This document shows, piece after piece, positions 36,039-44,713 of a DNA stretch of 64,000 nt. The translations under genes and the position numbers were made by a program. Source of the DNA: JACKJK01 sp046159835 (lineage in GTDB: Bacteria > Pseudomonadota > Alphaproteobacteria > Rhizobiales > Tepidamorphaceae); NCBI RefSeq assembly GCF_046159835.1, contig NZ_JBJXCY010000002.1, positions 434,001 to 498,000 of the forward strand. The letters run 5' to 3'. Below the pieces are notes generated by a model, which ran no database searches, was not told the DNA's origin, and worked only from the letters and a program-made list of their open reading frames with translations. Position 1 is the stretch's first letter. Every line of letters starts with the position of its first letter.

Positions 36039-37175
36039 AAGAACCAGTTTTTCGCAGCCGCGCTGATCGGCCTTACAGCAGCCTTCGGCGCGCACACGGC
36101 CAATGCGCAGGAGCCGCAGCGCTTCGAGACCGAAGCCCACGCAATCGAGGTGACGACCTTCGCCTCGGGCCTCGAAAGCCCGTGGGGCCTCGCCTTCCTG
36201 CCCGACGGCGCAATGCTGGTGACCGAACGCCCGGGTCGCGTGCGCCTTGTCAGCCCCGACGGCACCCTGAGCGAACCGCTCGAGGGTGCGCCGCAGACAG
36301 AGAGCTTCGGACAGGGCGGCATGCTCGACATCGCCCTCGACCCGGACTTTGCCGACAATTCCCGCGTCTTCATCACCTATGCCCATGTGGAAGGTGACGT
36401 GGCCGGCACTGCCGTCTGGCGCGCGACACTTCAGCGTGACGGCACGCCCCGCCTTGTCGACGGCACGCAGATCTTCCGTATGAACAAGTTGTCGGGCCGC
36501 GCGCAGCATTTCGGCTCGCGCATCGTCTTTGCGCCCGACAAGACGCTCTGGTTCACCATCGGCGACCGTGGGCAGGGCGAGCGCGCGCAGGATGCAACGG
36601 ATCATGCAGGCTCGGTGCTGCGCATCGACCGCGACGGCAACGCGCCTGCTGACAACCCCTTCATAGGCACGCCGGCCGACGACCTCATCTGGTCCATCGG
36701 GCACCGCAACCCGCAAGGCGCAGCCTTCAATCCGTGGCGCGAGGAACTGTGGACGGTTGCTCATGGTGCGCGCGGCGGCGACGAGATCAACATCCCGAAG
36801 GCCGGCCTGAACTATGGCTGGCCGGTGATCTCCTACGGGCGGCACTATTCCGGCGGCAAGATCGGCGAAGGCACGGAAAAGCCCGGCATGGAGCAGCCGA
36901 TCTACTATTGGGACCCCTCCATCGCCCCTTCCGGCATGGAATTCTATACCGGCGACGCCTTCCCGCAGTGGCAGGGGAATGTCTTCGTCGGCGCGCTGAA
37001 ATTCCAGCTGCTCGTCCGCCTGACCCTCGACGGCGACAAGATCGTCTCCGAGGAGCGGATGCTCGAAGACCTCGGCGAACGCATCCGGGCCGTGAAGCAG
37101 GGGCCGGACGGTCACCTCTACCTGCTGACCGACGATCCCGACGGCCGCGTTCTCAAGGTCAGCCCGGCGAGCTAG
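36036..37175 (+). CDS. PQQ-dependent soluble sugar (aldose) dehydrogenase
   Basis: A 379-residue exported protein with signal peptide MKNQFFAAALIGLTAAFGAHTANA. It is a six-bladed propeller of the soluble glucose/aldose sugar dehydrogenase family (YliI/Asd type). ESPWGLAFLPDGAMLVTERPGR, GLLDIALDP-like GGMLDIALDPDF and the GHRNPQGAAFNP motif with its catalytic-type His are seen. TTG start assigned because AGGGAG lies 8 nt upstream and the signal peptide begins there. A PQQ cofactor would need to be made elsewhere; no pqq genes are in the window. Confidence 0.9.
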   Translation: MKNQFFAAALIGLTAAFGAHTANAQEPQRFETEAHAIEVTTFASGLESPWGLAFLPDGAMLVTERPGRVRLVSPDGTLSEPLEGAPQTESFGQGGMLDIALDPDFADNSRVFITYAHVEGDVAGTAVWRATLQRDGTPRLVDGTQIFRMNKLSGRAQHFGSRIVFAPDKTLWFTIGDRGQGERAQDATDHAGSVLRIDRDGNAPADNPFIGTPADDLIWSIGHRNPQGAAFNPWREELWTVAHGARGGDEINIPKAGLNYGWPVISYGRHYSGGKIGEGTEKPGMEQPIYYWDPSIAPSGMEFYTGDAFPQWQGNVFVGALKFQLLVRLTLDGDKIVSEERMLEDLGERIRAVKQGPDGHLYLLTDDPDGRVLKVSPAS

Positions 37176-37200
37176 GGCAGCTTTTCAAACGGCCGAAATG

Positions 37201-37236
37201 AAAAAGCCGGACGCGGTGGCCCGCGCCCGGCTTCAT
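37201..37236. terminator. Bidirectional intrinsic terminator
   Basis: AAGCCGG (37204-37210) pairs with CCGGCTT (37227-37233), with an inner GCGG/CCGC. A-rich on the left and TTCATTGTTT on the right; read leftward it is followed by TTTTTCATTT. It sits between the convergent dehydrogenase and MFS genes. Confidence 0.85.
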
Positions 37237-37256
37237 TGTTTCAGGTCGGCAGAGCG

Positions 37257-38591
37257 TCAGGCGGCCTGACGGTGCGACCGTGCCGCAGTAGCCCGCACGG
37301 CAGTCGGATCGTTCGCATTATTGGCATCGAGGCGGTGGTGGCGCGCGATCAGCGGACGCAGCACGGCAATCGCCAGGATCGCGGCGCAGATGTCCATTGC
37401 CGCCATCGTGTAGAGAACCGTCGCCCAGGTACCGGTCATTTCCATCAGCACGTTGCCGAAGGGAACAAGCAGCGCGGCGACGCCCTTCGAGCAGTAGAGC
37501 AAGCCGTAGATCTTGCCGATGTTCTTGGTGCCGAACGTGTCGCCAGCGGTGGCGCTGAACAGCGAGTACACCTCGCCCCAGGCCAGGAAGACGACGCCGC
37601 TGAGCAGTACGAAGGCAACCGGGTGACCGCCGAAATTGGCGAGCGCGAGGATGCCGAGGCCTTCCAGCGTGAAGGCCACGAACATGGTGCGTTCACGGCC
37701 GATATTGTCGGAAATCCAGCCGAAGAACGGGCGTGAGAAGCCGTTCATCAGGCGGTCGAGCATCAGCGCGAAGGGCAGCGCGGCCATGGTGAAGAAGTAC
37801 ATGTTCACCGGCATTTCCTTCACGCCGAGGTCCTTGGCCATGACGGAGAGCTGGGCAACCGCCATCAGGCCGCCGGTCACCGTCATCGTGAACATCAGCA
37901 TCATCAGCCAGAAGACCGGCGTGCGCAGGGCTTCGCCCAGCGTGTAGTCGCGCCGGCTCTGCACGAGCTTGGTCGAATAGACCGGCTTCACGGTCTTCAC
38001 CGGCGGGCTCAGGAACAGCGAGCAGACCATGATGATCGCGCCCTGGATCAGGCCGAACGTGAAGAACGCCGACTGGAAACCGGTGGTCGAGATCATGTGC
38101 GAGATCGGCAGGATGGTGAGGATCGTGCCCGAGCCGTAGCCGCCCGCCGTCAGGCCGACGGCAAGGCCGCGCCGGTCCGGGAACCACTTGAGCGCGTTGT
38201 TGATGCAGGTCGAGTAGACGCAGCCCACGCCGATGCCGCTGAGAACGGCGCCGAAATAGAAGCCGGCGAGAGAGGTCGCGTAGGAATCCACGACCCATGC
38301 GATACCGGTCAGCGCACCGCCAACGAAGACGATGGCGCGGGGGCCGAACTTGTCGATGAAATAGCCCTCAAGCGGGGCAAGCCAGGTCTGGGTGATGACG
38401 AAGATGGTGAAGGCAGTCTGGATCGCGGCACGGCTCCAGCCGTAGGTCGCCTCGATCTCGGGAACGAACAGCGTCCAGGCATACTGCGCGTTGGCAGCAG
38501 CAACGAGGCACGCAACGCCCAACGCGAGCTGGAACCAGCGGTTCGCGGGCTTCACCGGCCAGGCAGCCGGTGTCGATTGGATGGTCTTCAT
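37257..38591 (-). CDS. MFS transporter, oxalate/formate antiporter (OFA) family
   Basis: A 444-residue major facilitator with 12 predicted helices. N-terminal similarity to OxlT-type proteins is clear: LVAAANAQYAWTLFVPEIEATYGWSRAAIQ, then GYFIDKFGPR (the loop 2-3 motif) and CVYSTCINNALKWFPDRRGLAVGLTAGGYG. Known members exchange oxalate for formate or carry monocarboxylates. There are no oxalate-degrading genes nearby, so the substrate is open. It is divergent from the ornithine cyclodeaminase-like gene across a 501-bp gap. Confidence 0.9.
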   Translation of the reverse strand: MKTIQSTPAAWPVKPANRWFQLALGVACLVAAANAQYAWTLFVPEIEATYGWSRAAIQTAFTIFVITQTWLAPLEGYFIDKFGPRAIVFVGGALTGIAWVVDSYATSLAGFYFGAVLSGIGVGCVYSTCINNALKWFPDRRGLAVGLTAGGYGSGTILTILPISHMISTTGFQSAFFTFGLIQGAIIMVCSLFLSPPVKTVKPVYSTKLVQSRRDYTLGEALRTPVFWLMMLMFTMTVTGGLMAVAQLSVMAKDLGVKEMPVNMYFFTMAALPFALMLDRLMNGFSRPFFGWISDNIGRERTMFVAFTLEGLGILALANFGGHPVAFVLLSGVVFLAWGEVYSLFSATAGDTFGTKNIGKIYGLLYCSKGVAALLVPFGNVLMEMTGTWATVLYTMAAMDICAAILAIAVLRPLIARHHRLDANNANDPTAVRATAARSHRQAA

Positions 38592-39092
38592 TTACTGGGT
38601 GTTCCTTGGGCGTCTCCGCACTCAGGCGGCAGACGGCAGAGCAGCGCGAACACGGCCGCGCCAGCCGGCCAATCAAAAAAGCGGCAAGGCTGTTTGGAGA
38701 ACCCGCTGCGTCTTCTGTGGGCGCATCGCAGGGTTGTTCAGGGTCTGCGCCGCTAGTACGGCGGGAACCGTGATTGTGTCGGGCCTGTCTTCCATGCCGT
38801 GAGCCTTGCAGCCCGGCGCACTGTCCCTGCGTGCGACGATCGCTGCACCGCTCAAAGCGCAATCTTGCTGGAAACGAAGGATGAGAAACATGCTCGCCTT
38901 TCTCTCGAAAGAGCCACCAAACTCCCCATTGGGCGGGGGATTTTCGCAGCGAGCTGTTTCTTTTGGACCTTGGCCCGATGAAAAATGGATATACGCCTGA
39001 ATTTCGGCGTAGAAAAGGGGATTTTTACGGCGCACCAAAAATTTCTTAACGTGCATTAAGTCCTTGCCCACCCAACCGGAAACGAGACTGCC
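38592..39092. promoter_or_regulatory. 501-bp divergent intergenic region with two inverted repeats
   Basis: No credible gene. TACGCC-N8-GGCGTA (38992-39011) and CTTAA-N6-TTAAG (39045-39060) lie 82 and 33 bp before the ATG at 39093. A TCCCC/GGGGGA hairpin lies near 38920-38940. These suggest regulated expression of the cyclodeaminase-like gene. Confidence 0.55.
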
Positions 39093-40052
39093 ATGGCCGC
39101 CTTTCACTACCTCTCGGACGACACGCTCGAACAGCTCGGCATCGACGCCGTCGAGATCGCCGACCGCATCGAGCAGGCGGTGGCCGAAAAGGCGCGTGAC
39201 GCGATTCTCACCGCGCCGAAATCAGCCGTCCTGCCCGGCGACGGCCGCTACATGATGTCGACGCTCGCGACAGCCGATGCGCCGCCCTTCACTGCCGTGA
39301 AGACCGTCACTGTCAGCCCGGACAATCCCGGCCGCGACCTCCCCGCCATCAACGGGGCCATCTCGCTCTTCGACAGCCAGACCGGGCTTCTCAAGTGCGT
39401 GATGGAGGCAGGCTGGGTGACGGCGGTGCGCACCGCGGGCCTGAGCGCGGTCGCTGCCCGCAAGCTCGCCGACCCGAACGCGCAATCGGTCGGCTTCATC
39501 GGCTGCGGCGTGCAGGCCCGCAGCCATCTCGATGCCTTCCGCGCCCTGTTTCCGCTGAAGCGCATCAAGGCCTATGGGCGCGGCACGGCCAATGTCGAGA
39601 GGCTCTGCGCCTATGCCCGCGATGCCGGACTGGAGGCGGACGTGGCCGAGTCGCCGCGCGACGCGATTTCCGACGTCGACCTGATCGTGACGTCGGTGAC
39701 GCTCGACTACACCATCGAGCCGTTTCTGGACGCGCGCTGGGTGAAGGGCGGGGCCTTCGCGGCAATCACCGATCTCGGCATTCCTTGGATGGACGAGACA
39801 ATGAGCGCGTTCGGCCAAGTTTTCGTGGATGACACCGAGCAGGAGGCCGCAAGCCCGAAGAAGGTGGTCCCGGCGGACCTCGTTAACGGCGACCTGACCG
39901 ATCTCGTGTCGGGAAAGATCACCCCGAAGCATGACTCGGAACGGCCCGCGACCTTCGTTTTCCGTGGCCTCGCCATCGGCGACTTCGCCATCGCCGCGCT
40001 CGGCTATGAGCGCGCCGTCGAAAAGGGGTTGGGCACCGTCGTCGGCGCGTGA
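39093..40052 (+). CDS. Ornithine cyclodeaminase / mu-crystallin family dehydrogenase
   Basis: A 319-residue NAD(P)-dependent enzyme. The nucleotide-binding Rossmann motif is GFIGCGVQARSHLDAF. Substrate-side residues include TAVRTAGLSAVAARKLA and IVTSVT. Family members include ornithine cyclodeaminase, alanine dehydrogenase, ketimine reductases and staphylopine-type enzymes, so the substrate is not certain. Full-length for the family. Regulated-looking promoter region upstream and a terminator downstream; monocistronic. Confidence 0.87.
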   Translation: MAAFHYLSDDTLEQLGIDAVEIADRIEQAVAEKARDAILTAPKSAVLPGDGRYMMSTLATADAPPFTAVKTVTVSPDNPGRDLPAINGAISLFDSQTGLLKCVMEAGWVTAVRTAGLSAVAARKLADPNAQSVGFIGCGVQARSHLDAFRALFPLKRIKAYGRGTANVERLCAYARDAGLEADVAESPRDAISDVDLIVTSVTLDYTIEPFLDARWVKGGAFAAITDLGIPWMDETMSAFGQVFVDDTEQEAASPKKVVPADLVNGDLTDLVSGKITPKHDSERPATFVFRGLAIGDFAIAALGYERAVEKGLGTVVGA

Positions 40053-40060
40053 GGCTTCAA

Positions 40061-40098
40061 AAGAAAACGGCGGCCCCGTTCCGGAGCCGCCGTCTTGA
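40061..40098. terminator. Bidirectional intrinsic terminator
   Basis: ACGGCGGC (40067-40074) pairs with GCCGCCGT (40086-40093). Read leftward it is followed by TTTTCTTTTG, so it serves the TPR gene best; rightward only CTTG follows. Confidence 0.85.
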
Positions 40099-40120
40099 AC
40101 CGTGATCTGATGGAAGAGGA

Positions 40121-40672
40121 TCAGCCGCGCTGCTGGCGCTCGCGGAAATCCTCGATCTGGTCGGACAGGTCGAGATAGGTGTCGCAGTCGGCGACGCAGC
40201 GTTTCTCGATCTCGGCAAGTTGCTCCTCGGCGAGGTCGAGGCGGCCAAGCGTCAGGTAGGCTTCACCGAGATATTCGCGCGCCTGCACGTAGTTCGGGTC
40301 GGCGGCGAGCGCCTGCTTGTAGTAGCCGATGCCCTCTTCGACCTTGCCCGACTTGCGCAGGCTGTAGCCGGTGTAGTTCAGCACGCGCGGGTCGTTCTGG
40401 TCGGCGGCGGTGGCGAGCACGGCGAGCGCCTCGTCGTAGCGCTCCGCCTTGGCGAGCGACAGGCCGTAGATGATGCGCGCCTCGTTGTCGATGGCGTTGC
40501 TCTCCGACGGCTTGCACTTGCCGTCGCTGTCCTTGATCTGCCCGCTGGGGCAGTTCGTTTCGGTGGTGGTGTCGCTGCCCATGGCCATGGCGGCCGTGGC
40601 GCCGAAGGCGATTGCAGCGCCAAGCGCGAGACCGGCAAGGATGGAGCTGGAGCGAGCGTGAAGAGCCGTCAT
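40121..40672 (-). CDS. Exported TPR-repeat protein
   Basis: A 183-residue protein with a signal peptide (MTALHARSSSILAGLALGAAIAFGATAAMA). A short Cys-bearing linker (NCPSGQIKDSDGKCKPS) follows, then tetratricopeptide repeats around RIIYGLSLAKAERYDEALAVLA, LNYTGYSLRKSGKVEEGIGYY and AREYLGEAYLTLGRLDLAEEQL (piecewise). A pair of cysteines near the C-terminus (RCVADCD) may form a disulphide. Start set at 40672 by a GGGAGAA site and the signal peptide. It follows the RND/MMPL gene by 59 bp and may be cotranscribed. Confidence 0.82.
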   Translation of the reverse strand: MTALHARSSSILAGLALGAAIAFGATAAMAMGSDTTTETNCPSGQIKDSDGKCKPSESNAIDNEARIIYGLSLAKAERYDEALAVLATAADQNDPRVLNYTGYSLRKSGKVEEGIGYYKQALAADPNYVQAREYLGEAYLTLGRLDLAEEQLAEIEKRCVADCDTYLDLSDQIEDFRERQQRG

Positions 40673-40731
40673 GTCGGAATTCTCCCGTGAATTGCGAGGC
40701 GACCGCATCTGAACACTCAAAAGCGGCAACA

Positions 40732-42999
40732 TCAGGTACGTAGGTCGCGCCCGTTAGTTTCACAAGACGGCGAAGCTTCACTTGTTCGCCGCCGCCCGAA
40801 ACGCTCCAGTTCCAGCAGCAGTGGCGGCAGAAAGACCAGTGTCGCGGCAAGCGCGCTGAGCAGCGTCAGCGTGGTGATGGCACCGAGGTCCCGGTTGACC
40901 GAGAAGCCCGACAGCGCAAGCACCGAAAACCCGCTGGCGATGGCAACCGTGGTCGTCACCACCGCGATGCCAACCGTGCGGAACGTCTCGATCATCGCCT
41001 CGCGCGGGGCTTCGCCTGCCCGCCGCAAATGCCGATACCGGCTCATGATGTGAACGGTGTCGTCGACGACGATGCCGAATGTCATGGCAATCACCATCGT
41101 CCCGGCAAAGGTCAGGTCCCCCATCACGAGGCCCCAGATGCCGTAGGCCATCAGCAGCGGCATCAGGTTCGGGATGAGGCTCGCAAGCCCCAGCCGCACG
41201 CTCCCGAGCGCGAAGACCAGCAACAGCGAGATGGCGACCAGCGCAATCGGCGTCGCCTTGATCATCGCCGAGCCGTTGCGCTCCGAAAGGTGGGCGGCGA
41301 GAACCGCCATGCCGGTGGCCGTCGCGCGGCGGGCGCTGCCGAGTTCGGCGAGCTTGTTTTGCGCTGCCTGCGCGAACTCCAGGATGTCGTCGGACGCGGC
41401 TGCCCGCAGGATGGTGATGACGCGGGTCGCACCCTGGCCCGGTTCCTCGTCGGCGAAGTCGCGGCCGAGCATGTAGTGCAGGTCGGGGTCGCTGCCCCTG
41501 GACTTGAGGCCGCCGAGAAGCGTCTTCGCGGCGGCATCGCCGGTCGGCACACCCGCATCGTCGGTCAGTCCGAAGTCCCGCCCGCCGGCCCGGTAAATGT
41601 CACTCGCGGCGACGGCGTGCGCCACCATCCGGCCCTGCAAGGCCCAATCGCGGAAGGCGGCAACATCGGCGACGTAGTCCGGCGACGTGATCGTCTCGCC
41701 ATCGGCGACGGGCACCGAAAACTCGATGGATGTGATTCCGCCAACCTGCGTCTCGTAGAGGTCGGTCGCCTGCCGGAACGCGAACGTCTCGTCGAAATAC
41801 TTCGAGAAGTTGTCACGGAACGCGACCTGCGAAACCCCGTATCCGGCAAGCCCCGCAACCACCACCGCCAGCAGCAGCAGCGCGCGGCTGTGATCGCACA
41901 CGAAGGCACCGAGCCGGCCCATGACGCGCTCGAACCCGGCCCGGCGCTGGACCGGGTTCGGTGGCAGGGCCGAGATCAACGCCGGCAGCAGCGTGAACGA
42001 CAGGACAAGCGTCAGCGTCAGCCCGCAGGCGACCAGCGTCCCGAAGGTGTGGAATGCCGGGCTGTCGGCGAAGTTGAGGCAGGCAAAGGAAATGACTGTC
42101 GTGACCGTCGCCAGAACGATGGGCAGCGCGTTGATCTCGACCGAACCCTGCCGGGCCGCATCGCTGTCGCGCCCCTGCCGCAATCCATGCTGCCAGGCGA
42201 GGATCACATGCACGCTGGTTGCAACCGAAAGCCCGAGCAGCGAGGAAGGCACCACGCTCGTGACCCCGTTGAGCGCCGCACCCGACCAGCCGAACCCGCC
42301 CATGGTCGCCAGCGTGCCGACGCCCAGCACGCACAAGAGCGCGCCAAGCGCCGTCAACGATCCAACCGAGAGCAGCAGCAACCCGACGATCAGCGCGACT
42401 TCGATTGGCACATAGACCGACAGGTCGCTGCGTATCGCGGTCATGGCGGCGGCTTCCTGCGCCGGACCGCCGGTGAGCAGCAGGTCGTACTGCCCTTTCA
42501 GTGCACCATGGCCCGCATCCTCGATGGCGCTCATCTGCTCGTAGGCAGCCGCACCCACCTCGTCGATGGAGACGAGAAAGCTCGCGACAAGCTCTCCACC
42601 CGAATGCACGGAGACCAGGTCATCGCTGATTGCCGCAGTGCCGGACCCCGACACGCCGTCGAGCGCGAGCATGGCTTCGCGCGCATCTTGCGCCGCTGCG
42701 CGCAGGTGGTCGGCATCATCGCTGCCATTGGGCCGCACGATGGCAATCACGTCGCGGCGCGGGCCAAATCGTTCCCGGATCTCTTCAAGCGCAATGCGCT
42801 CCGGTGCGTCGGTCGAGAAATAGACGCGCGCATCCGGATTGAAGTCGAGCCTCAGCGCGCCAGCCAGCCCCGCCAGCGCCAGCATGGCCGACAGCGCAAA
42901 CACCAGCACCCGGTTGCGGACCGACCACGCCGCCAGGCGTGCGCACGTCATGGCGACAGGGCCATGGGCTCGACCGGCTTTCGCATTGTCTTCGCCCAT
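40732..42999 (-). CDS. RND/MMPL-family transporter (hopanoid/lipid exporter-like)
   Basis: A 755-residue integral membrane protein with two repeats, each of one helix, a large periplasmic domain and a cluster of five helices (first cluster from VYVPIEVALIVGLLLLS, second from IALVAISLLLVFALGSV). It shows the short-RND (MMPL) architecture, of which HpnN hopanoid transporters are members. GIVVDDTVHIMSRYRHLRR, in the second cluster, is the most conserved stretch, with paired Asp for proton coupling. Start at 42999 with GAGGTGA upstream. No outer-membrane or adaptor gene adjoins it; substrate unknown. Confidence 0.87.
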   Translation of the reverse strand: MGEDNAKAGRAHGPVAMTCARLAAWSVRNRVLVFALSAMLALAGLAGALRLDFNPDARVYFSTDAPERIALEEIRERFGPRRDVIAIVRPNGSDDADHLRAAAQDAREAMLALDGVSGSGTAAISDDLVSVHSGGELVASFLVSIDEVGAAAYEQMSAIEDAGHGALKGQYDLLLTGGPAQEAAAMTAIRSDLSVYVPIEVALIVGLLLLSVGSLTALGALLCVLGVGTLATMGGFGWSGAALNGVTSVVPSSLLGLSVATSVHVILAWQHGLRQGRDSDAARQGSVEINALPIVLATVTTVISFACLNFADSPAFHTFGTLVACGLTLTLVLSFTLLPALISALPPNPVQRRAGFERVMGRLGAFVCDHSRALLLLAVVVAGLAGYGVSQVAFRDNFSKYFDETFAFRQATDLYETQVGGITSIEFSVPVADGETITSPDYVADVAAFRDWALQGRMVAHAVAASDIYRAGGRDFGLTDDAGVPTGDAAAKTLLGGLKSRGSDPDLHYMLGRDFADEEPGQGATRVITILRAAASDDILEFAQAAQNKLAELGSARRATATGMAVLAAHLSERNGSAMIKATPIALVAISLLLVFALGSVRLGLASLIPNLMPLLMAYGIWGLVMGDLTFAGTMVIAMTFGIVVDDTVHIMSRYRHLRRAGEAPREAMIETFRTVGIAVVTTTVAIASGFSVLALSGFSVNRDLGAITTLTLLSALAATLVFLPPLLLELERFGRRRTSEASPSCETNGRDLRT

Positions 43000-43033
43000 G
43001 GCTTCACCTCGCTTCAGGCCGCGCGGCCCGTTG

Positions 43034-44350
43034 TCACCCCAGAAGGAATTTCGCGCAGAACACGACGGCCAGTGCCCACACAGCGGGCGAAAGCTCCGCG
43101 AAACGACCGGAGACAACCTTCACCAGAACGTAGGTGATGAACCCCAACCCAATGCCCGTCGCGATGGAATAGGTCAGCGGCATGGTGATGGCCGTGACGA
43201 CAGCCGGCGCTGCCTCGGTGATGTCGTCCCAGTCGATCTCCGCAAGGCCCCGCGCCATGACGACGGCAACAAACAGCAGGGCTGCCGCCGTGGCATAGGG
43301 AGGGATGGAGCCTGCCAGCGGTGCAAAGAACAGAGCAAGCAGGAACAGGGCCGCCGTCACCAGCGAGGCAAAGCCAGTGCGCCCACCGGCGGAAACGCCC
43401 GCCGCGCTTTCCACGTAGCTGGTCGTGTTGGTGGTCCCCGCCAGCGAGCCGACGACGGTTGCGGTGGAATCCGCGAGCAAAGCCCGGCGCATGCGCGGCA
43501 GCTTGCCGTCTTCGTCCAGCAGGCCCGCACGGTGCGCGACGCCAACCAGCGTGCCCGCCGTGTCGAACAGGTCGACGAAGAGCAGCGACAGCGCCACCGT
43601 CCAGAAGCTTGCGGTCAGGACCTTGCCGAAATCGAGCGCAAACAGCGTCGGCGACGGGTCCGGCGGCAGGGACATGATCCCGCCATAGGTGGCCACGCCG
43701 AAAGGCAGGCCCGCGAGGGTCACGACAAGTATGCCTATGATGGTCGCGCCGGGGATTTTCAGGTGGTTTAGCCCGGCGATGATGGCAAAGCCGATGATCG
43801 CGAGGATCGGTCCGGCAGCGGTCAGGTCGCCTGCCGTCACCAGCGTGGCCGGATGGTCGACCACGATGGAGGCGTTCTCCAGCGCGATGATGCCGAGGAA
43901 CAGGCCGATGCCTGCGGACACCGCGAGCTTCAGCCCGCGCGGGATGGCGTTGATGATCCACTCGCGCACCGGCAGCACGGAAATGAAGATGAACAGCACG
44001 CCGGAGACGAAGACCGCGGCAAGCGCTTCCTGCCATGTGAAGCCCATCCCGCCGACGACGCCGAAAGCGACGAAGGCGTTCAGCCCCATGCCCGGCGCCA
44101 GCGCAATCGGGTAGTTGGCGAGCAGCGCCATGATGGCGGTGCCGACGAATGCGGCGATGCAGGTTGCCACGAACACCGCGTCCTGCGGCATGCCCGCAGC
44201 CGAGAGAATCGATGGATTGACGAAGACGATATAGGCCATCGTCAGGAAGGTGGTGACGCCGGCGATGACCTCCGTGCGGATCGTCGATCCCGCTGCGGTT
44301 ATCCCGAAATAGCCGTCCAGCCCGCTTGCAGGCTTCTTCGTGTCGTCCAT
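43034..44350 (-). CDS. NCS2 purine permease (AzgA/GhxP-like)
   Basis: A 438-residue nucleobase permease. The family signatures PSILSAAGMPQDAVFVATC, APGMGLNAFVAF and TNTTSYVESAAGVSAGGRTG identify the AzgA branch, which takes up adenine, guanine or hypoxanthine by proton symport. About 12-14 helices. It lies 34 bp upstream of the RND gene on the same strand, so the two and the TPR gene may share a transcript, although there is no obvious functional link. No purine riboswitch is visible upstream. Confidence 0.92.
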   Translation of the reverse strand: MDDTKKPASGLDGYFGITAAGSTIRTEVIAGVTTFLTMAYIVFVNPSILSAAGMPQDAVFVATCIAAFVGTAIMALLANYPIALAPGMGLNAFVAFGVVGGMGFTWQEALAAVFVSGVLFIFISVLPVREWIINAIPRGLKLAVSAGIGLFLGIIALENASIVVDHPATLVTAGDLTAAGPILAIIGFAIIAGLNHLKIPGATIIGILVVTLAGLPFGVATYGGIMSLPPDPSPTLFALDFGKVLTASFWTVALSLLFVDLFDTAGTLVGVAHRAGLLDEDGKLPRMRRALLADSTATVVGSLAGTTNTTSYVESAAGVSAGGRTGFASLVTAALFLLALFFAPLAGSIPPYATAAALLFVAVVMARGLAEIDWDDITEAAPAVVTAITMPLTYSIATGIGLGFITYVLVKVVSGRFAELSPAVWALAVVFCAKFLLG

Positions 44351-44713
44351 GTCAGCCCCCGTGACATTGCCCCGATGTCTCTAAGTCCCGATTTCCTTGC
44401 CCCGATACCGGGATGCGCCCCTGCCCGGCCCCAATCCGGACGACGGCCCTCGCATTGTTGCACCACATTCCGCGCCACGCGCGACAAAATCCGTATCAAG
44501 CCCGGAATCTGGAGCACATCAGCCCAGTTTTGCCCGCAATCCCACTTGCAGCGGGCCATCTGTGCCAGCGCGATTGTCGAGAATTCTGCGCCAATCGCTT
44601 GCCGTAACGTCATTCATGCGTTTAGATTTTTTAACGGCTGTCCGCCAGGCGGGCAACTGCGGGCCGAGGAGAGGCAACATCTCCGGTCACGCCAACACGA
44701 TGCCGGGGGGCTC
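44351..44713. promoter_or_regulatory. 363-bp divergent intergenic region with candidate promoter
   Basis: TTGCCG (44599-44604), 17 bp, then TTAGAT (44622-44627) is a plausible promoter for the FadL-like gene. An in-frame opening upstream of 44714 exists but shows no protein-like signal. Nothing else seen. Confidence 0.45.

Noticed and set aside
38673..39107. Minus-strand 144-codon frame between the MFS and cyclodeaminase genes
   Set aside because: It covers the promoter region and its inverted repeats, has no ribosome site, and its sequence resembles no family.
41029..43137. Plus-strand 702-codon frame opposite the RND transporter, and similar long frames opposite carB (23448-25229), rpoD (9969-11567) and dnaG (12124-13836)
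   Set aside because: All lie antisense to genes with clear family motifs; their products are His/Arg/Gln-rich antisense translations without recognisable domains.
43853..44713. N-terminal extension of the FadL-like gene
   Set aside because: The frame stays open upstream but runs antisense through the purine permease and an intergenic gap. The signal peptide and a GGGGGG site define the start at 44714.
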